Source of the DNA: Pectobacterium zantedeschiae
GTDB lineage: Bacteria > Pseudomonadota > Gammaproteobacteria > Enterobacterales > Enterobacteriaceae
DNA: 64,000 nt
Direction of reading: 5' to 3'
Assembly (NCBI RefSeq): GCF_004137795.1
Contig: NZ_NWTM01000001.1
Location: 2,345,229-2,409,228 of the forward strand
Shown here: piece by piece, positions 57,303 through 64,000 of the stretch
Numbering within the stretch: the first letter of the stretch is position 1
Layout: every line of letters starts with the position of its first letter
The notes under the pieces: generated by a model
Told to the model about the DNA's origin: nothing
Database searches by the model: none
Seen by the model: the letters and a program-made list of their open reading frames with translations, nothing else
Position numbers and translations under genes: made by a program

Positions 57303-58547
57303 ATGATCTCCATGCCCGCTCCTTGCGCCCAACCACTCCTCCGGGGTACTCCGGTGGCGCGAGATCTTTGCATTCCTTTGCCGGACGTTTCTCCCAACAC
57401 CGACAATGCCACCGTATTGCAGTTATTCAGTAAAAATAAAGAATGGGTCAGCTTGCCTGTCGTTGAGGATGGACGCCCTTTCGGCTTAATCAACCGCCAT
57501 ATTTTTCTCTCGCAGATGTCCCGGCCTTTTTATCGCGAACTGTATGATAAAAAGAGCTGCATCGCGTTTATGGATAAAAACCCGCTGATCGTTGATGCGC
57601 TGGCGTCATTGAACGATGTCGCCGATCAAACGGTGATCACTGGTGATAAATCGCTGACAGATGGCTTTATGATCACCGAGAACGGGCGCTATATCGGTAT
57701 CGGACTCGGTATCGATCTGATCAAGGCCGTATCCGATATGCACCTGCGTCAACATCAGCAAATTATGCAGAGCATCGAATATGCCAGCGTGATTCAGGCC
57801 GCGATGCTGACGACGTCAACGCAGGCGATGTCTCGCACACTGGCCGACTGGTGCTTAGCCTGGGAGCCACGAGACTGTGTCGGTGGCGACTGTTATGCTT
57901 TTAAAACCTATCAAAACGGCTGGCTGGCTGCCGTCGCGGACTGTACCGGGCACGGTGTACCCGGCGCATTTATGACGCTGATTTTCTCTTCCGCACTGGA
58001 ACAGGCACTCACGCAGCACGGCCCGATGCTGCCAGCACAGTTATTACAAGCGATCAACCGCCATATCAAAGATACGTTGGGGCAGCGCGGCGAATCACGC
58101 CAGCTTTCCACCTCTAATGACGGCTGCGATGCAATGTTGGTGTTCTGCGATATGACGCGCAACACGCTGACATTTTCCGGCGCGCGGATGCCAGCCTTCA
58201 TGATGCAACGCCACACCGGACAGCTGACGCCACTCCAATGTGATCGTATGGGTATCGGTTATACCGAAACGCCTTATGACTATCAGTGGTCGAGCTATGA
58301 ATTACCGCTGCATGACAACGACATGTTTTTCATCACCACGGATGGATTGACGGATCAAATTGGCGGAGAACGCAGAATTATGTTTGGTAAACGTCGACTA
58401 CAAGAACATCTCCAACACTATCAACACCAACCAATGCGTGATCTGGCTAACCAGCTTCTGTCAGCACACAAAATCTACCAGGGCGATCAGACCCGACGAG
58501 ACGATTTAACATTTTGGGGCTTCCGACATTGTTCGACTTTTGTTTAA
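57303..58547 (+). CDS. siaA: SpoIIE/PP2C-type phosphatase with N-terminal CBS-like pair (SiaA-type)
   Basis: A 414-residue soluble protein. Residues about 15-145 resemble a CBS domain pair (VSLPVVEDGRPFGLINRHIF and RYIGIGLGIDLIKAVSDM). A helix (about 146-175) leads to the SpoIIE phosphatase with CVGGDCYAFK, VADCTGHGVPGAFMTLIFSS, and FFITTDGLTDQIGGE. In Pseudomonas SiaA is membrane-bound with a HAMP domain and dephosphorylates SiaC; here a cytosolic nucleotide-type sensor replaces that. ATG 57303 was chosen; the ribosome binding site is weak. It starts the siaABCD cluster. Confidence 0.8.
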   Translation: MISMPAPCAQPLLRGTPVARDLCIPLPDVSPNTDNATVLQLFSKNKEWVSLPVVEDGRPFGLINRHIFLSQMSRPFYRELYDKKSCIAFMDKNPLIVDALASLNDVADQTVITGDKSLTDGFMITENGRYIGIGLGIDLIKAVSDMHLRQHQQIMQSIEYASVIQAAMLTTSTQAMSRTLADWCLAWEPRDCVGGDCYAFKTYQNGWLAAVADCTGHGVPGAFMTLIFSSALEQALTQHGPMLPAQLLQAINRHIKDTLGQRGESRQLSTSNDGCDAMLVFCDMTRNTLTFSGARMPAFMMQRHTGQLTPLQCDRMGIGYTETPYDYQWSSYELPLHDNDMFFITTDGLTDQIGGERRIMFGKRRLQEHLQHYQHQPMRDLANQLLSAHKIYQGDQTRRDDLTFWGFRHCSTFV

Positions 58548-58560
58548 TCAGGTAGGCAGC

Positions 58561-59115
58561 ATGATGCCAAACATCAAATACACCGAGTTTTTTTCGCCCT
58601 CACATCAGCATGACATCACGCTGTATTACGTGGGGTATTTTTCACAAAACATCATCAGTTCACTGGCTGAAACCATGCGGTTACAGTTGGAAAAAAAGCA
58701 GCTTCCCGCCGGTATTCGTCGCCGACTGTTCTCCACGTTCGTGGAAATGGTACAGAACATCACTCGCTATTCTGCCGCACAGTTGACCGCTCTTGAGAGC
58801 CCCGCCGAGGTTCGTCATGGTTCCGTGTGTCTGGGTTATGAAAATGGGAAATACTTCCTGTTGTGCGCTAATCCCGTACGCCCCGACGATGTCGAGAAGC
58901 TGCGGGAACGCCTTGAACCGCTGCGCGGTATGACGCTTGATGAAATCCGACTCGCCTATAAGGTCTCTCTGCGTGATGAAACCCCGTCATCAAGCAAAGG
59001 CGCGGATATGGGGCTGTTGACCGTCGCACGTGATGCCAGTGAGCCACTCCAGTTTACGTTTCGGGCCGACGCATCAACGGGGCTATCTACGTTTTATCTG
59101 AAGGCAATCATTTGA
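58561..59115 (+). CDS. siaB: SiaB-family kinase
   Basis: A 184-residue protein. The family fold is a GHKL-like kinase domain: FSTFVEMVQNITRYS is the N-box-like helix with E and N, and SSKGADMGLLTVAR is the glycine-containing ATP-lid region. SiaB phosphorylates SiaC in Pseudomonas. ATG 58561 is preferred over TTG 58540, which overlaps siaA, as AGGTAGGCAGC precedes it. siaC follows after one base. Confidence 0.8.
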   Translation: MMPNIKYTEFFSPSHQHDITLYYVGYFSQNIISSLAETMRLQLEKKQLPAGIRRRLFSTFVEMVQNITRYSAAQLTALESPAEVRHGSVCLGYENGKYFLLCANPVRPDDVEKLRERLEPLRGMTLDEIRLAYKVSLRDETPSSSKGADMGLLTVARDASEPLQFTFRADASTGLSTFYLKAII

Positions 59116-59116
59116 C

Positions 59117-59569
59117 ATGAAAAATATAACGACCATAAGCAACCTCCATATTTCGGGGACATCCTGTACCCCGGCAGTTGATTTTCACTTTGACACACAC
59201 CGTCTTTATCTTTCCGGCGAATCTTATCCTGAGAATGCCGCGGCGTTTTATCGCCCACTGCTCACTGAGATTGAGTCGTATCTGCACGCGTTAACGATCG
59301 ATGCAGAAACAATGCCACCGGATGAGACACTGCCAAACATCGAGATACACGTCTCCCTGATCTACTTCAACAGCTCCAGCACCAAGATGCTGTTTAGTTT
59401 GTTCAATCTGCTTAATCAGGCCGCTGAACAGGCACTTTCTATTGCGCTGTATTGGTATTACGACAAAGACGATGACATTGCGGAAGAATTTGGTGAAGAA
59501 CTCCACATCGATTTTCCTGCCCTGACCTTTCACAGCACGATTTTGAGTGATAACCATGAGCACAATTGA
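59117..59569 (+). CDS. siaC: SiaC-family regulatory phosphoprotein
   Basis: A 150-residue protein. FNSSSTKMLFSLFNLL (T89) matches the conserved phosphorylated Thr segment of SiaC (DUF1987). YLSGESYPENAAAFYRPLL is the other conserved stretch. The unphosphorylated form binds and activates SiaD in Pseudomonas. The C-terminus is acidic (YDKDDDIAEEFGEELHIDF). It overlaps siaD by 14 bp. Confidence 0.83.
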   Translation: MKNITTISNLHISGTSCTPAVDFHFDTHRLYLSGESYPENAAAFYRPLLTEIESYLHALTIDAETMPPDETLPNIEIHVSLIYFNSSSTKMLFSLFNLLNQAAEQALSIALYWYYDKDDDIAEEFGEELHIDFPALTFHSTILSDNHEHN

Positions 59570-60263
59570 ATTGTTTACACCGGAATACGACATTCTGCTC
59601 GCCGCGCGCAACATCGCTAATCAGCAGGAAAGACCAGCGGAAGTCTATCGCGACACGCTGCTGGCACTCACCGATCACTACCAGCGATTGGTGCGAGAAT
59701 CGCACCGCCTGATTTCACGCAGTGACCGAGCAGAGAAGGAACTGAACCGTCTGAATGCGCAGCTTAATCAGTTGGCAGTCGAATTGGAGTACAAAGCCAG
59801 CCACGATCCGCTGACTAGCGTGTATAACCGCGGCGCGATTATTGAACGCATAAACCACGCGCTGGAACGCAATCAGGCTGCGCTCATCGTGTTGGATATC
59901 GATCACTTCAAACAGGTGAATGATACCTATGGCCACCCTACCGGTGATGCCGTGATCTGCGATCTGGTGTCACGCGTGCAGCACATCCTGAATACTACAA
60001 GCAGCATTGGCCGCGTCGGTGGCGAAGAGTTCACCATCTTGCTGGAAGGACATACGCTCATGCAAGCCGTCTCGATCGCCAACCGCCTTCATCACGATCT
60101 CAACAGGATGCCGCTCAGCGTACTGCCACAGCAGCGCGTTACCGCCAGCTTTGGCGTCAGTTGGGCACCGCAAAACACCAGTTTCGATGCGCTCTATGGC
60201 GCAGCGGATGTGACACTCTATCAGGCCAAAGAAAAAGGAAGAAATAGGGTGGAGTTTCAATAA
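59556..60263 (+). CDS. siaD: diguanylate cyclase SiaD
   Basis: A 235-residue soluble cyclase making c-di-GMP from two GTP. A coiled coil (about 40-80) precedes the GGDEF domain, which opens ASHDPLTSVYNRGAI, with metal-binding LDIDHFKQVNDTYGH and active site RVGGEEF (155-159). No RxxD inhibitory site is seen in the five to ten residues before GGEEF, so product inhibition may be absent. Activity should be gated by SiaC. ATG 59556 was chosen; a GTG nine bases earlier (59547) is an alternative. Confidence 0.88.
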   Translation: MSTIELFTPEYDILLAARNIANQQERPAEVYRDTLLALTDHYQRLVRESHRLISRSDRAEKELNRLNAQLNQLAVELEYKASHDPLTSVYNRGAIIERINHALERNQAALIVLDIDHFKQVNDTYGHPTGDAVICDLVSRVQHILNTTSSIGRVGGEEFTILLEGHTLMQAVSIANRLHHDLNRMPLSVLPQQRVTASFGVSWAPQNTSFDALYGAADVTLYQAKEKGRNRVEFQ

Positions 60264-60267
60264 GTCT

Positions 60268-60293
60268 CAGGGCGGACGATTGCCGTCGCCCTG
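60268..60293 (+). terminator. hairpin after siaD
   Basis: CAGGGCG (60268-60274) pairs with CGCCCTG (60287-60293). No T tract follows, so termination is uncertain. Confidence 0.4.
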
Positions 60294-60342
60294 ACTCACG
60301 ACCATAATAGTGGGTATCGGCTCACCCGAGACAGATTCCCCT

Positions 60343-61236
60343 ATGCGATTCGATTTAACCGATCTCCGGCTGTTTCTCAATATTCAGAAAGCAGGCAGTA
60401 TTACCGCGGGTGCTTCGGCGTCCAGTCTCACCGTGCAGGCCGCCAGTGAGCGAATTCGGGGTATGGAAGATGAATTGGGCGTCGCGCTGCTGCTGCGATC
60501 AAAGGCGGGCGTTTCACTCACTGACGCGGGATTTTCGCTCGCGCACCATGCCCACATTATCCTGCGTCAGGTAGAACATATGCGCAGCGAATTACACCAA
60601 TACGGCAAAGGACTACGCGGCCATATTCCACTATTGTGCAACTCGGCGGCGCTGAATGAATATTTACCCGCTCTGCTGGGCCGCTATCTGGTAGTCTGTC
60701 CGCAAATATCCGTTGCGGTGAATGAAAAACTCAGCCGTGATATCGTCGATGCGATCCGCAACCAAACCGCCGATCTCGGCATTGTGGCCGACTCCGTGAC
60801 GCTTGACGGACTGGAAACTCGTCCGTTCCGCCAGGATCAGCTGGTGGTTGTGGTTCCGAAAAATAGCACATGGTTTGGGGAGAAGCGGCTCAGCTTTTCA
60901 GATATTACCGACGCCGAGTTTGTCGGACTCAGTGAAGGTGCCGCGCTGCAGGAACACATCGATGACCATGCAAGAAAACAGGGAAAACGACTGAACTACC
61001 GTGTGCGCCTGGCCAGCTTCGATGCTGTCACTCAGGTGATTCACAGCGGTATCGGTATTGGCATTCTTCCTCGACATGCGGCACAGCGCATGATGGAACG
61101 GCTAGATATTCATACCATCCCGCTGTCAGATGACTGGGCGACGCGCAATCTGGTTATCTGCGCCCGACAGTTTTCCACCCTGCCCGGCTATGTTCAGGAT
61201 TTCGTGACGTTTATTACCGGAGATCATGCGGATTAA
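60343..61236 (+). CDS. LysR-family transcriptional regulator
   Basis: A 297-residue regulator. The helix-turn-helix (about 4-63) has LRLFLNIQKAGSITAGASAS and EDELGVALLLRSKAGVSLTD. The substrate-binding domain (about 90-290) includes ADLGIVADSV and IHSGIGIGILPRHAA. ATG 60343 gives the typical MRFDLTDLRLF start. It meets the TauE/SafE-like gene tail to tail with a 4-bp overlap, a frequent pairing of a regulator with its transporter. The effector is unknown. Confidence 0.88.
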   Translation: MRFDLTDLRLFLNIQKAGSITAGASASSLTVQAASERIRGMEDELGVALLLRSKAGVSLTDAGFSLAHHAHIILRQVEHMRSELHQYGKGLRGHIPLLCNSAALNEYLPALLGRYLVVCPQISVAVNEKLSRDIVDAIRNQTADLGIVADSVTLDGLETRPFRQDQLVVVVPKNSTWFGEKRLSFSDITDAEFVGLSEGAALQEHIDDHARKQGKRLNYRVRLASFDAVTQVIHSGIGIGILPRHAAQRMMERLDIHTIPLSDDWATRNLVICARQFSTLPGYVQDFVTFITGDHAD

Positions 61237-61958
61237 GCCAGCCCGCGTAGCGCCATGTATCCGCCCAGCACAATCAGCCCGCTAAAAAAGCAGCGCCGGA
61301 AAACCTGCTCACTAATCGCGTGGCGCAGGCGTTGCCCTATCATCATACCCAGTAGCGCGGGAATGAGCGCCAGCACGGACTGCCAGAGGTCGATACCCTG
61401 TAGCCCGATCCCCCGCATGAGCTGCAACGCCAGCCCCAGCGTGGAGACAGTAAACGCCAGCCCCAATGCCTGTACCAGATCGTTTTTATTGAGCCGCAGG
61501 CATTGCAGATAAGGCACAGCGGGAATCACAAAGACCCCCGTTGCCGCCGTGATCGCCCCGGTGATGTAGCCTACCAGCGGCGACAGCCATATTTCATGAC
61601 GGCCTGGCTGCGGCAAAGTCGTCGCCACGATGCCCCACAGGCCATAAACCACCAAAATGCCGCCGAGCGCCGCGCTCGTCCATGAAGACGACGAGGTGAG
61701 CGCAGGCAATACATTCCAGAACGTCCCAATAATGATTCCGGCAAATAGCGTCCAGAACCGCTTAATCAGGCTAAGAAAGGCAGGGCCACAGACAAGCTGC
61801 CAGATATTGGTCACCAGGGAAGGCACAATCAGCAACCCTGCCGCGCTGGCTGCGGGCATCACCAGCGTTAACAGCCCCATGGCGATCGTCGGTAATCCCA
61901 GGCCAATTACACCTTTCACCACGCCAGCCAGCAGGAACACCACCATCATCGTCGTCAT
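61233..61958 (-). CDS. TauE/SafE (TSUP) family permease
   Basis: A 241-residue inner-membrane protein with about eight hydrophobic segments. It opens VVFLLAGVVKGVIGLGLPTI, the family signature, and repeats the motif at SPLVGYITGAITAATGVFVI. TSUP proteins export or import small organosulfur or other anions such as sulfite, taurine or sulfoacetate; the substrate is not shown. It probably answers to the adjacent LysR regulator. Confidence 0.85.
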   Translation of the reverse strand: MTTMMVVFLLAGVVKGVIGLGLPTIAMGLLTLVMPAASAAGLLIVPSLVTNIWQLVCGPAFLSLIKRFWTLFAGIIIGTFWNVLPALTSSSSWTSAALGGILVVYGLWGIVATTLPQPGRHEIWLSPLVGYITGAITAATGVFVIPAVPYLQCLRLNKNDLVQALGLAFTVSTLGLALQLMRGIGLQGIDLWQSVLALIPALLGMMIGQRLRHAISEQVFRRCFFSGLIVLGGYMALRGLA

Positions 61959-62458
61959 TTATTGCCTCGGTTTGCAACGCTATAGGAAGATCCCTACGCA
62001 TGAATATTCCAATGAGACGGCTGCGGGTGTCTATGCGGATTGTATTGAGGCTGGTTCAAGGAAAATTGGAGGTAGAGGGAAGATTGGGATTCTCGGAGTC
62101 ACATATTTATGCAGGCTCAGAGACCGTTTCGTGCGCAACAATATCGCTATTCTCATGCTACCTCGTAGCACGCGCCCGACGCAGGGCGCTCAATCGCCGC
62201 CGCCCTGCGAACCCTGGCTTCCGGCTAAATTATGTCGCTGCGCGATGCCATCGGTGTTCATGACCGCTAATCGAGCCACCAGTGACGCGTTCCCGACGCG
62301 GCACTGGCTTTCGCGGCATCCATGCCGCTCACTCGGCGGTCACGCTTACCGCTGCATAATTTCTTATGCCGGATAACGGCCAACCCCCACTTACGCCCCT
62401 GCATTATGTAAGAGACAGACCCGGCAAATGGGGCTACCAACACCAAACAGCAGATATC
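61959..62458. other. 500-bp intergenic region between the TSUP gene and mltB
   Basis: Contains copy 2 of the structured element (62127-62208). The flanking GC-rich part (62210-62370) has no convincing reading frame on either strand. Confidence 0.6.
62127..62208 (-). repeat. structured intergenic element, copy 2 (after mltB)
   Basis: On the minus strand, in order: hairpin GCAGGGCG (62208-62201) pairing with CGCCCTGC (62188-62181), small hairpin GCTAC-GAG-GTAGC (62169-62157), then the tail AATAGCGATATTGTTGCGCA and CGAAA. It lies about 250 bp downstream of mltB in the same sense. Order and small hairpin are as in copy 1 (45313-45405), while the GC stem differs in sequence but keeps pairing. Confidence 0.7.
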
Positions 62459-63544
62459 TTAGTAGCTCTGACCTTGACGTGCGCGGCCTACCGCTTCGCC
62501 GAGCTGCCATACGGCCATCGCATAGTGCGTGCTGTGGTTGTAGCGCGTGATGGCGTAGAAGTTCGGCAAGCCGTACCAGTACTGATACCCCGTGCCGATA
62601 TCCAACCGCAGCAGGCTGGCTTCACTGTATCCCGCTAGCGAATGCTGTGGCATCAACCCTGCGGCCTGAAGTTCAGTAAGCGAGTAGCGAGTATTAAAAC
62701 CATTCGCGAGCAGCGGCGCCTGACCGTTTGCCTGTACCGCGACAGGCGCGCCCTTCACCCACCCGTGCGCTTTGAAATAATTGGCAACGCTACCAATTGC
62801 GTCCACCGGATCCCACAGGTTGGTATGCCCATTGCCGTCGAAATCCACAGCGTAGTTCTTGAAGGATGAAGGCATAAACTGTCCATAACCCATCGCACCG
62901 GCGTAAGAGCCGCGCAGGCTGAGTGGATCATTGCCTTCTTTACGCGCCATCAGCAGGAACGTTTCCAACTCGCCCGCAAAGTAGTCGGCACGTCGTGGGT
63001 AATCAAACGCCAGCGTTGCCAACGCATCAATGATGCGCGTTTTCCCCATCACTCTGCCCCAGCGGGTTTCTACGCCAATAATACCGACGATGATCTCAGG
63101 AGGAACACCGTAAATGTCCTGAGCACGCTGTAACGCATCCTGATATTGATTCCAGAACGCTACGCCATTCTGCACGTTATCTGGCGTAATAAACTGATTA
63201 CGATAGCGATTCCAGGCGCCGTTCGGCCCTGAAGGCGGGCGCGATGTCGGGGCTTGTTTATCCATCAGGCGAATCACCCAGTCCAGACTTTTTGCCTGTA
63301 CCAGCACATCATGCAATTGCTGACGGTTAAACCCATGCTCCAGTACCATTTTATCGACAAACCGCGCGGTGGCCGCATTAGTCGCAAAATCACCGCCTAG
63401 CGGGTGAACATTGTGTGCGGGTTCAAGCAAGAAGCCGCCTTTGAAAGGATTACCCGAAGGCACTTCTGCGGGAGGAGGAGCTGGCTGACTGCTACAAGCA
63501 GAGAGCAAAACGAGCAGAGGGAGAAAACGAACCAAATGACGCAT
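62459..63544 (-). CDS. mltB: membrane-bound lytic murein transglycosylase B
   Basis: A 361-residue lipoprotein (LLSAC, lipid Cys C17), equal in length to E. coli MltB. It cleaves peptidoglycan to 1,6-anhydromuropeptides at the outer-membrane inner face. Catalytic E159 lies in GIIGVETRWGR; YAGAMGYGQFMPSSF and DFDGNGHTNLWDPVDAIGS are conserved substrate-site and Ca-binding-like segments. ATG 63544 starts a clear signal peptide. Confidence 0.95.
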   Translation of the reverse strand: MRHLVRFLPLLVLLSACSSQPAPPPAEVPSGNPFKGGFLLEPAHNVHPLGGDFATNAATARFVDKMVLEHGFNRQQLHDVLVQAKSLDWVIRLMDKQAPTSRPPSGPNGAWNRYRNQFITPDNVQNGVAFWNQYQDALQRAQDIYGVPPEIIVGIIGVETRWGRVMGKTRIIDALATLAFDYPRRADYFAGELETFLLMARKEGNDPLSLRGSYAGAMGYGQFMPSSFKNYAVDFDGNGHTNLWDPVDAIGSVANYFKAHGWVKGAPVAVQANGQAPLLANGFNTRYSLTELQAAGLMPQHSLAGYSEASLLRLDIGTGYQYWYGLPNFYAITRYNHSTHYAMAVWQLGEAVGRARQGQSY

Positions 63545-63680
63545 CAGATATCCGTATAGCCAGGTAAGAAATCAATATCAGCTATGGTAAAGGATTGTCT
63601 GATGTGAAAAAACCAGCCTGAAGTGAAAAAGTGCCGCGCGCCGACCGAATGGAAGAGCGGCGCACGCCATCACACCTAAA

Positions 63681-64000
63681 TCAGTTTTTCTTCACAAACT
63701 CGGATTTCAGCTTCATCGGGCCAAAACCGTCGATTTTACAATCAATGTTGTGATCGCCTTCTACCAGACGAATCCCTTTCACACGGGTGCCGATTTTCAG
63801 CGGCGTCGAGCTGCCTTTTACTTTCAGGTCTTTAATGACCGTTACCGTATCACCATCAGCCAACAGGTTGCCGTTGGCATCCTTTACCACTAAAACGTCA
63901 TCCTGCGCCGCCGCATCACCCGCCGCCGACCACTCATTTCCGCATTCAGGGCAATTGAGCATTTCACCCTCTTGCCAGGTGTATTCAGAACTGCATTTTG
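63681..64000 (-). CDS. yjdM: YjdM/PhnA-like zinc-ribbon protein (5' end cut off)
   Basis: About 106 codons are present; the N-terminus lies past the right edge. The zinc-ribbon pairs are partly in view (KCSSEYT then NCPECGNEW), followed by [20 protein letters not shown] and [20 protein letters not shown], nearly identical to E. coli YjdM (111 residues). The internal Met at 63962 is not the true start because the frame and homology continue upstream. Biochemical function is unclear; older PhnA names linked it to phosphonate use. Confidence 0.9.
   Translation of the reverse strand, partial: KCSSEYTWQEGEMLNCPECGNEWSAAGDAAAQDDVLVVKDANGNLLADGDTVTVIKDLKVKGSSTPLKIGTRVKGIRLVEGDHNIDCKIDGFGPMKLKSEFVKKN

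Noticed and set aside
61657-62376. A 239-codon open frame on the plus strand
   Set aside because: It runs antisense through the TSUP gene and then across the structured repeat; composition and lack of any domain show it is spurious.
63625-63670. A terminator for yjdM
   Set aside because: A GC-rich hairpin with TTTTTC follows on the minus strand, but the stem only pairs with slippage, so it was not listed as a feature.

Overview
The window is a chromosomal segment of a soft-rot plant pathogen of the genus Pectobacterium (Enterobacterales). The evidence is a linked pectinolytic set (PehA-type endopolygalacturonase, Pel3-type pectate lyase, UxuA, UxuR), an Erwinia-type periplasmic L-asparaginase, many close homologues of E. 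coli core genes, and several ERIC-family repeats. No tRNA, rRNA, CRISPR array, prophage or insertion-sequence transposase was seen. This assignment is made from protein resemblance only.

Layout. 1-9.5 kb: the 5' part of queA, acpH, a 2-Cys peroxiredoxin behind a possible OxyR site, the mechanosensitive channel gene ybdG (mscM), proY and brnQ, then a cobalamin-independent methionine synthase-like gene with a possible MetJ site. 8.5-11.6 kb: phoB-phoR with a PstS-like binding protein as a third gene and a clear Pho box. 11.8-18.8 kb: sbcD-sbcC, mak, rdgC. 18.9-25.5 kb: a chemoreceptor, then the yegW/yegTUV nucleoside transport and catabolism cluster with its GntR-type regulator. 25.8-30 kb: ppnP, aroL, ansB, yojI.

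30.7-50.3 kb: one 14.6-kb gene for a 4872-residue BapA-like adhesin, followed by its own type I secretion system (TolC-like outer membrane protein, ABC ATPase, HlyD-like adaptor). The adhesin carries about 44 Ig-like repeats, 20 of which are organised as five tandem copies of a four-domain unit. 50.4-55.5 kb: divergent pehA and pel3, then uxuA and uxuR. 55.7-60.3 kb: a lipoprotein hydrolase, then a four-gene siaABCD-type phosphatase/kinase/phosphoprotein/diguanylate cyclase module. 60.3-64 kb: a LysR regulator, a TauE/SafE permease, mltB and the 3' part of yjdM.

How it may fit together (inference). The adhesin and its secretion system, the pectin-degrading enzymes and a c-di-GMP switch lie within 30 kb. 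In Pseudomonas the SiaABCD pathway controls aggregation and a large adhesin, so this switch could govern the nearby adhesin. The most unusual items are the four-domain super-repeat; a structured intergenic element present twice with base-paired covariation (after the adhesin and after mltB); three 58-nt hairpin modules of equal length inside ERIC-like elements; and a pel3 leader carrying two CAAGGA motifs around a perfect hairpin.
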